This document shows positions 5,653 through 10,824 of a DNA stretch of 10,824 nucleotides, piece after piece. How positions within the stretch are numbered: position 1 is the stretch's first letter; each line of letters starts with the position of its first letter. A model generated the notes under the pieces. It was not told where the DNA came from, made no database searches, and saw only the letters and a program-made list of their open reading frames with translations. Source of the DNA: Acidobacteriota bacterium (GTDB lineage Bacteria; Acidobacteriota; Terriglobia; Bryobacterales; Bryobacteraceae). The stretch is from assembly GCA_016871135.1 (NCBI GenBank), contig VFZQ01000105.1:1-10824 (forward strand), given 5' to 3'. Position numbers and translations under genes: made by a program.

Positions 5653-6207
5653 ATGCGCCTGTTCCCATACCTCCTATTCGCCGCCGCGTCTCACGCGGCG
5701 ATTATCACGATCGACTTCGAAGGACTGGCCGACGACTCCGCGATCACCACGGAGTTCGCCGGCCTTACCTTCTCGAACACGCGCGCGCTGACGGCGGGGA
5801 TCACGCTCAACGACCTCGAATTCCCGCCGCGCTCGGGCTCCAACGTCGCGGGCGACATCGGCGGTCCCATCGACATCAACTTCACGATCCCCGTACTCAA
5901 CTTTTCCGGGTACTTCACGTACTCCACGGCTCTTACGCTGACCGCATTCGATGCGCTGAACCAAGTCGTCGGCAGCACCAACTCGGCGTTCTCCGCGAAC
6001 ACGGTGTCATCGCAAAACACGCCGAATGAACGATTGCAGCTCTCGTTCGCGGGCGGCATAGCGCGGGTCACGCTCGCAGGCGGTGTCAGCGGGAGCACGT
6101 TCACGCTCGACGACCTCGAACTGACCACGCCGGACTCGGCGGAAATCCCCGAACCGGCAACATGGCTGCTCGTCGCCGCCGCACTCGGAGTCCTCCGCCG
6201 GAAATAA
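5653..6207 (+). CDS. PEP-CTERM sorting domain surface protein
   Basis: A 184-residue secreted protein. A signal peptide (MRLFPYLLFAAASHA) leads into a beta-sandwich-like body beginning IITIDFEGLADDSAI, a common start in PEP-CTERM proteins, with LTFSNTRAL and a late TFTLDDLELTT strand. The C-terminus is the full sorting signal: PEPATW, a short hydrophobic helix LLVAAALGVL and basic RRK. In this system the exosortase cuts near the PEP motif and delivers the protein to the cell surface or exopolysaccharide matrix; an exosortase gene must lie elsewhere. No cysteines are present, in contrast with the next gene. The gene follows a structured leader and is only three bases from the next start, so the two are very likely co-transcribed. 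The substrate or ligand of the body is not recognisable. Confidence 0.88.
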   Translation: MRLFPYLLFAAASHAAIITIDFEGLADDSAITTEFAGLTFSNTRALTAGITLNDLEFPPRSGSNVAGDIGGPIDINFTIPVLNFSGYFTYSTALTLTAFDALNQVVGSTNSAFSANTVSSQNTPNERLQLSFAGGIARVTLAGGVSGSTFTLDDLELTTPDSAEIPEPATWLLVAAALGVLRRK

Positions 6208-6210
6208 GCC

Positions 6211-9200
6211 ATGGTCCGCCGTCTCGTTATCCCCGTTCTCGCGTGCCTCTCGGCATTTGCGGCCGATCCGGTCATTGGCCCGATCACCATCAAGCCGACG
6301 TTCATTCCGCCGAACACCACGACGCAGGTCACCATCACCGCGCAGATCACCGATACGACGCTCCTCGCCAACGGCGCGAACGTCCAGCGGCTGAACGCAG
6401 CGGGCGGCGTCGCGGCCGTTCTCGGCAACATGCGCGACGACGGGCTGAATGGCGACGCCGTCGCGAACGACCGGATCTTCACGCTCGTATTTCCGCTCAA
6501 CGCACCGGCTGGCCGCGTCGCCTTCCGCACGACTGGCGCGTTTCCAAACCTTCCCGCGCGCGTCCCCTCTTCGAGCATCGCCATCGACAGCGGCGCCGCT
6601 GCCACGCCGCTGACGATCGACGGCTCCGCCGCGCCCGCGCCGAACGCCACCGGCTGGAACCGCCAGGATGTGACCGTCACCTTCGCTTGCTCGGGAGGGG
6701 CGGGCGGCGCTGCCACTTGTCCGGCAATCGTCCGCGTCACCGCCGACGGCGCAGCGCAGCCAATCACCGGGACCGCCACCGACGGCTCCGGCAACACCGC
6801 CACCAAGACTGTACCCGTCAATCTCGACCGCACGCCGCCGGTCCTCGCGATCACGTCGCCGCCGAACGGCTCGATCGTCGCGACGCCGGTAATCAACCTC
6901 GCGGGAACCGCCACGGACGCTACGTCCGGCATCGCGACCTTCACCTGCAACGGCCAGGCCGCCACGCTCAACGGTCCGAACTTCACGTGCAACCTGCCTC
7001 TCGCGCCTGGCGCGAACGCGATCACGGTGCAGGCCACCGACGTTGCGGGCAACACGGCAACCGCCGTCACCAATGTCGTCTTCAGCGTGACTACGTTGAC
7101 ACTCACCTCGGCCGCCTCTCCGCTTGCCAACACCCTCGGCTGGAACAATACAAACGTCAGCGTGACGTTTACATGCGCGGGCGGCGCGCTGCCGGTCAAC
7201 TGCCCGCAGAACCTCGTGGTCTCCACCGAAGGTGCGAATCAGGTCATCGCGCGAACGGCCACGGACGCGTTGAACAGCACGGCCACGACATCGGTCACGC
7301 TCAAGATCGACAAAACGCCCCCGGTGCTCACCGTCACCACGCCGCCCGCGGCCTCGGCTGTGACGAACGCGCAACTGACGGTCAGCGGCACAGCCACCGA
7401 CACGCTCTCCGGCCTTTCCCGCGTGCTCTGCAACGGCGCGCAAGCCGCGCTCAACGGCGGCGCGTTCACCTGCAACCTGACGCTGGCCAACGGGCTCAAC
7501 AACATCGCAATTCAAGCCTTCGACAACGCCGGCAACATTGCCACCGTGAACCGCGCCGTAACGCTTGGCAACGCTCTCACCATTTCCAGCACGCAAGCGC
7601 CGCCCCCGAACGCCGTCGGTTGGAACAACGCGAACGTGACGATTACCTACGCCTGCGCGGGCGGTGTCGCGCCAGTCACGTGTCCGCAGCCCGCGAGCGT
7701 CACCACCGAGGGCGCGAGCCAAGTCATCACCCGCACGGCTACCGATGCGGGCGGCGGATCCGCCACCGCGACCAACACGATCAAGCTCGACAAAACCGGC
7801 CCCGTGATCACCGCCACCGCGCCGCCAACCAGCGCGACGGCCAACATCACGATCACCGGCACCGTCACCGATCCGCTCTCCGGGCTCGCCGCCTTCACCT
7901 GCAACGGCACGCCCGCCGCGGTCACGCAGTCGAATTTCACCTGCGACGTGAAGCTCAACGTGGGCGCGAACGCCATCGTCCTGCAAGCGGCCGACATCGC
8001 CGGCAACACCTCGGCCAGTTCTCTTCCGGTTGCTTACACCGCTCCCAAGCTCCTCATCTCGGCCGCTCCCGCGCCCGCACCCAACGCCGCCGGCTGGAAC
8101 AACACGAACGTCACCGTTTCGTTCACGTGTTCCGGCGGCGTTGGGACCATCACCTGCCCGCAGCCTGTCGCAGTCACCACCGAAGGCGCGAATCAGACCA
8201 TCCAGCGCACGGCGAACGACACCGGCGGCAATTCCGCCTCGGCGAGCGTCACGCTTCGCATCGACAAGACCGCTCCCGCAATCGCCGTCACGTCGCCGTC
8301 GTCCGGTTCTTCCGTTCCCGGCACGCAGGTCACACTCAACGGCACAGCGTCGGACACGCTCTCCGGCATCGCCACGGTCCGCTGCAACGCGGTCACCGCT
8401 GCTCTCACGCCCGGCGGATTTTCATGTACGGTCACGCTGAATCCCGGTGCAAACACGATCAACCTGCAAGCCACCGACGTAGCCGGAAACACCACCGCGA
8501 TCACACACATCATCAATTCCGGCTCGAACGGCCTGAGCATCCTGCTCTCCGCCAACCCGCCCGCCAACGCCGCGGGCTGGAACAGCGCCGACGTGAACGT
8601 CACCGCCACCTGCTCCGGCGGCTTCGGCGCGCTGACCTGCCCCGCACCCTTGACTGTCTCCACCGAAGGTGCGAACCAGGTCATCACGCGCACCGTGACC
8701 GATAGCGTGAACAACTCGGCCAGCGCCTCCGTCACGCTGAGAATCGACAAGTCCCTTCCGCTGCTGGCGGTCACCTCGCCCGCCAACGGCGCCACCGTCC
8801 TGGCCGCACAAGTCACCGTCACCGGCACGATCAACGACCCGCTCTCCGGTCTTGCTTCGGTCCGCTGCAACAACATCACTGCCATACTCACGCCCGGTAA
8901 TTTCTCGTGCGATGTCCCGCTCGTCGCGGGAGCGAATACGGTGAACGTTCAGGCGCTCGACTTGGCGGGCAACGCGGCCAACGCCTCCATCACCGTCAAC
9001 TCCGGCACCGGCGGCCTCAGCATCCTGCTTTCGGCCAATCCGCTGCCCAACGCCGCCGGCTGGAACAACGCCGATGTCACGGTCACTTCCATCTGCTCGG
9101 GCGGCATCGGCGCCGTCACCTGTCCGCCGCCGCTTGTCGTGTCCGCCGAATCCGCCAGCCAGGTCATCACCCGCACGGCATCCGATAGCGCAGGCAATTC

Positions 9201-10824
9201 CGTCAGCGCCTCACTAACGCTCAAACTCGACAAAACCGTTCCCGCGCTGGCCATTACGTTACCGCCCGCGAACTCCACCACCATCAACCCGCAGGTCACC
9301 GTAACGGGCAATGCGTCGGACGCGCTGTCCGGTCTTGCTTCGGTTACCTGCAACGGCAACGCGGCCACACTCAACGCAGGCGGCTTCACCTGCGGCGTCA
9401 CGCTTTCGCTTGGACCTAATACGGTCACCGTCCTGGCCCGCGACATCGCCGGCAACACCGCCACCGCGACGCTGCCGCTCACGCTGGCGCCGCCGCTGAC
9501 CATCAGCTTTACCTCGCCCGCGAACCTGAGCTACCTGAACCTCAGCCCCACCACCGTCAACGGCACGGTAAGCGACTCGGCCGCCACCATGGTCATCAAC
9601 GGCATCACCACACCAGTCAACAACGGCGCCTTCAGCGCGCAGATTCCGCTGGCCGAAGGCCCGAACATTCTCACCGCGACCGGCACGCTCCCCAGCGGCG
9701 CCACGGCTACGGCGAGCCTCGAGGTCACGCTCGACACGACGCCGCCGCGCGTCACCATCACCAATCCGCCGGACAAGTTCGTCACCACCGATGACACGAT
9801 TGCCATCTCCGGCTCCGTAAACGACATCGTGGCCGGCACGGTGAATGACCAGCAGGCCGTCGTCACCGTAAACGGTTTGGCCGCGCAGGTCGCCAACCGG
9901 ACATTTCTCGCCTCGGCGGTTGCACTCGCCATCGGCGACAACGTCATCACAGCCGTCGGCCGCGACCGCTCGGGCAACTCCGCGAGCACACAAATCACCA
10001 TCACCCGCCAGGCGCCCGCGCCGGTCTCGCGAATCCGCGTGATTTCGGGAAATAACCAATCGGGCGTCATCGGCTCGGCGCTCGGTGCGCCGACGGTGGT
10101 TGCTCTCACCGACGGTGCCGGCAACCCGGTCGCGAATAAGCCCGTGATCTTCAAAGTCACGCAGAACGATGGCTTGATCAACAGCGGCGCGGCGACCGCG
10201 ATCGTCAACTCCAACGCGCAGGGGCAGGCGCAGGTCAACTGGGCGCTCGGCTTCCGCGCCGGGGCGGGTGGCAACACAATGGAGGCCTACGCCGTCGGCT
10301 TCACCGGCACGGCGCTGTTCACGGCGACGGGCACGCAAGGCCCGGCGGGCAAGATCGTCGTCGACTCGGGCAACGGACAGATCGGCGTGATCGGCCAAGG
10401 CCTGCCGAAGCCGTTGCTGGCCGTGGTGGTGGATGCGGGGAACAACCGGCTGCCGGGCGTGTCCGTGACGTTTCGCGTGATGCAAGGCGGCGGCAGTTTC
10501 AACGGCCAGCAGACGTATACGGCGACCTCGGACTCGGATGGCCGCGTGGCCGCGTCGCTGACGCTTGGGTTTCAGGAGGGCAACGACAACAATCTCGTGG
10601 AGGCGAGTTTTGTCGGCAACCAGGGCTATCCGGCGGCGTTCACCGCTTCCGGCCGCGCGGCGGGCAATCCGGCGCAGACGGTGATCTCCGGTGTGGTGCT
10701 CGATAACAGCAATGCGCCGATTCCAGGCGTCACCGTGCGCGCGGTGTTGACGAACCTGCTGAACTCCAACAGCGGTGTGTTGAACTCGGTGGCCGCCGTG
10801 CAGACGAATGCGAAGGAGAAGTTC
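6211..10824 (+). CDS. Giant secreted Ig-like repeat protein (adhesin-like), runs off right edge
   Basis: Open from ATG 6211 to the end of the window, 1538 codons with no stop. A signal peptide (MVRRLVIPVLACLSAFAA) is followed by a domain containing RDDGLNGDAVANDRIFT (about 25-130), as in Ig-like 'choice-of-anchor' domains. Residues about 133-1093 are six tandem two-domain modules (listed separately). Residues 1094-1270 hold two more Ig-like units (TPPRVTITNPP; GRDRSGNSAS). From about 1270 come two Big_1-like (invasin/intimin type) domains with GAGNPVANKPVIFKV and AGNNRLPGVSVTFRV, and from about 1490 the start of a carboxypeptidase-regulatory-like domain (ISGVVLDNSNAPIPGVTVRA). Such proteins are surface or matrix stalks; the tip or anchor is beyond the window. 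GGAA at 6200-6203 may serve as ribosome binding site. It follows the PEP-CTERM gene by three bases. Large open frames on the other strand and in another plus frame are shadows of this gene. Confidence 0.92.
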   Translation, partial: MVRRLVIPVLACLSAFAADPVIGPITIKPTFIPPNTTTQVTITAQITDTTLLANGANVQRLNAAGGVAAVLGNMRDDGLNGDAVANDRIFTLVFPLNAPAGRVAFRTTGAFPNLPARVPSSSIAIDSGAAATPLTIDGSAAPAPNATGWNRQDVTVTFACSGGAGGAATCPAIVRVTADGAAQPITGTATDGSGNTATKTVPVNLDRTPPVLAITSPPNGSIVATPVINLAGTATDATSGIATFTCNGQAATLNGPNFTCNLPLAPGANAITVQATDVAGNTATAVTNVVFSVTTLTLTSAASPLANTLGWNNTNVSVTFTCAGGALPVNCPQNLVVSTEGANQVIARTATDALNSTATTSVTLKIDKTPPVLTVTTPPAASAVTNAQLTVSGTATDTLSGLSRVLCNGAQAALNGGAFTCNLTLANGLNNIAIQAFDNAGNIATVNRAVTLGNALTISSTQAPPPNAVGWNNANVTITYACAGGVAPVTCPQPASVTTEGASQVITRTATDAGGGSATATNTIKLDKTGPVITATAPPTSATANITITGTVTDPLSGLAAFTCNGTPAAVTQSNFTCDVKLNVGANAIVLQAADIAGNTSASSLPVAYTAPKLLISAAPAPAPNAAGWNNTNVTVSFTCSGGVGTITCPQPVAVTTEGANQTIQRTANDTGGNSASASVTLRIDKTAPAIAVTSPSSGSSVPGTQVTLNGTASDTLSGIATVRCNAVTAALTPGGFSCTVTLNPGANTINLQATDVAGNTTAITHIINSGSNGLSILLSANPPANAAGWNSADVNVTATCSGGFGALTCPAPLTVSTEGANQVITRTVTDSVNNSASASVTLRIDKSLPLLAVTSPANGATVLAAQVTVTGTINDPLSGLASVRCNNITAILTPGNFSCDVPLVAGANTVNVQALDLAGNAANASITVNSGTGGLSILLSANPLPNAAGWNNADVTVTSICSGGIGAVTCPPPLVVSAESASQVITRTASDSAGNSVSASLTLKLDKTVPALAITLPPANSTTINPQVTVTGNASDALSGLASVTCNGNAATLNAGGFTCGVTLSLGPNTVTVLARDIAGNTATATLPLTLAPPLTISFTSPANLSYLNLSPTTVNGTVSDSAATMVINGITTPVNNGAFSAQIPLAEGPNILTATGTLPSGATATASLEVTLDTTPPRVTITNPPDKFVTTDDTIAISGSVNDIVAGTVNDQQAVVTVNGLAAQVANRTFLASAVALAIGDNVITAVGRDRSGNSASTQITITRQAPAPVSRIRVISGNNQSGVIGSALGAPTVVALTDGAGNPVANKPVIFKVTQNDGLINSGAATAIVNSNAQGQAQVNWALGFRAGAGGNTMEAYAVGFTGTALFTATGTQGPAGKIVVDSGNGQIGVIGQGLPKPLLAVVVDAGNNRLPGVSVTFRVMQGGGSFNGQQTYTATSDSDGRVAASLTLGFQEGNDNNLVEASFVGNQGYPAAFTASGRAAGNPAQTVISGVVLDNSNAPIPGVTVRAVLTNLLNSNSGVLNSVAAVQTNAKEKF
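6610..9489 (+). repeat. Six tandem ~160-residue two-domain Ig modules with conserved cysteines
   Basis: Each module begins with an (L)-x-N-x-x-GWN motif; the GWN glycine codons start at 6652, 7138, 7618, 8092, 8575 and 9058, so periods are 486, 480, 474, 483 and 483 bases. Half A has C-(S/A)-GG...CP, then an EGANQ-like turn (EGA in copies 2-5, variant in 1 and 6) and an IDKT/DRT end. Half B has GTATD-x-LSG-like, C-N...F-(T/S)-C, then GAN-x-I and D-x-AGN. Every half keeps its two cysteines, 24 in all, suggesting one disulfide per domain. Copies 5 and 6 share GLSILLSANP before the GWN motif and look like the latest duplication. Half A resembles the OmpL47/Ig-like 'GWYN' repeats of other secreted proteins. 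Confidence 0.88.

Noticed and set aside
5691..7226. 511-residue open frame on the minus strand
   Set aside because: It lies opposite the PEP-CTERM and Ig-repeat genes, whose plus-strand products have signal peptides, a sorting signal and clear domains. The Val/Thr/Ala-rich reading is the usual antisense shadow of GC-rich repeats.
6007..7986. 659-residue open frame on the minus strand
   Set aside because: Arg/Gly/Asp-rich antisense of the Ig repeats; no start signal or family resemblance.
6162..8705. 847-residue open frame on the plus strand, in a different frame from the Ig gene
   Set aside because: Composed almost only of His, Arg, Ala, Gln and Pro, the out-of-frame reading of the repeat array; it also overlaps the PEP-CTERM stop.
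6610..9489. CRISPR-like repeat array
   Set aside because: The period is about 480 bases and the repeats are in-frame protein domains with synonymous variation, not short identical repeats with unique spacers. No cas genes are present.
9259..10485. 408-residue open frame on the minus strand
   Set aside because: Arg/Asp/Gly-rich antisense of the Ig and Big_1-like domains; the plus strand explains the region.

Overview
The window looks like a piece of a GC-rich, Gram-negative soil-type bacterium. An Acidobacteriota (Bryobacterales/Solibacter-like) origin fits best. The signs are an ECF sigma / zinc-less anti-sigma pair of the kind common there, a lipoprotein CHAT protease with tetratricopeptide repeats (TPR), a PEP-CTERM surface protein (which implies an exosortase elsewhere in the genome) and a giant Ig-like repeat protein. 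This placement is inference from gene style; no marker gene is present.

Layout. (1) 1-717 is a scarred, gene-poor edge. It has the first 26 codons of an IS3-family OrfA transposase leaving on the minus strand, an orphan 3' part of tRNA-Leu(UAG) (370-426, minus) that looks like an attachment-site duplicate, a strong GGGGACA/TGTCCCC palindrome (505-530) and another inverted repeat (563-630). (2) 718-1694 (minus) holds a DUF4062 gene, a TIR-like family linked to defence, apparently broken by a single frameshift near 1290-1310. (3) 1860-5511 (plus) is a compact three-gene operon with overlapping stops and starts: a TPR-CHAT (caspase-like) lipoprotein with an intact His/Cys dyad, a small ECF sigma factor, and a single-pass membrane anti-sigma-like protein. 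(4) 5512-5652 is a leader with dyad symmetries and a 14-bp hairpin. (5) 5653-6207 is a PEP-CTERM protein. Three bases later (6211) a giant secreted protein starts and runs off the right edge: at least 1538 residues, with six tandem ~160-aa two-domain Ig modules carrying conserved cysteine pairs, then further Ig-like, Big_1-like and carboxypeptidase-regulatory-like domains.

How they may work together. The most interesting unit is the CHAT protease / sigma / anti-sigma operon. The protease is predicted to be a lipoprotein outside the inner membrane, and the anti-sigma has an extracytoplasmic C-terminal domain, so the protease could in principle cut the anti-sigma and free the sigma factor. This recalls the type III-E CRISPR system, where the TPR-CHAT protease Csx29 cuts Csx30, which is tied to the sigma factor CASP-sigma. 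Here there is no CRISPR component and the topology is membrane-based. The function is a hypothesis; the gene order, overlaps and catalytic residues are read directly from the sequence. The PEP-CTERM and Ig-repeat genes downstream look like a cell-surface or matrix pair and could be targets of that regulator, though nothing in the sequence proves it.
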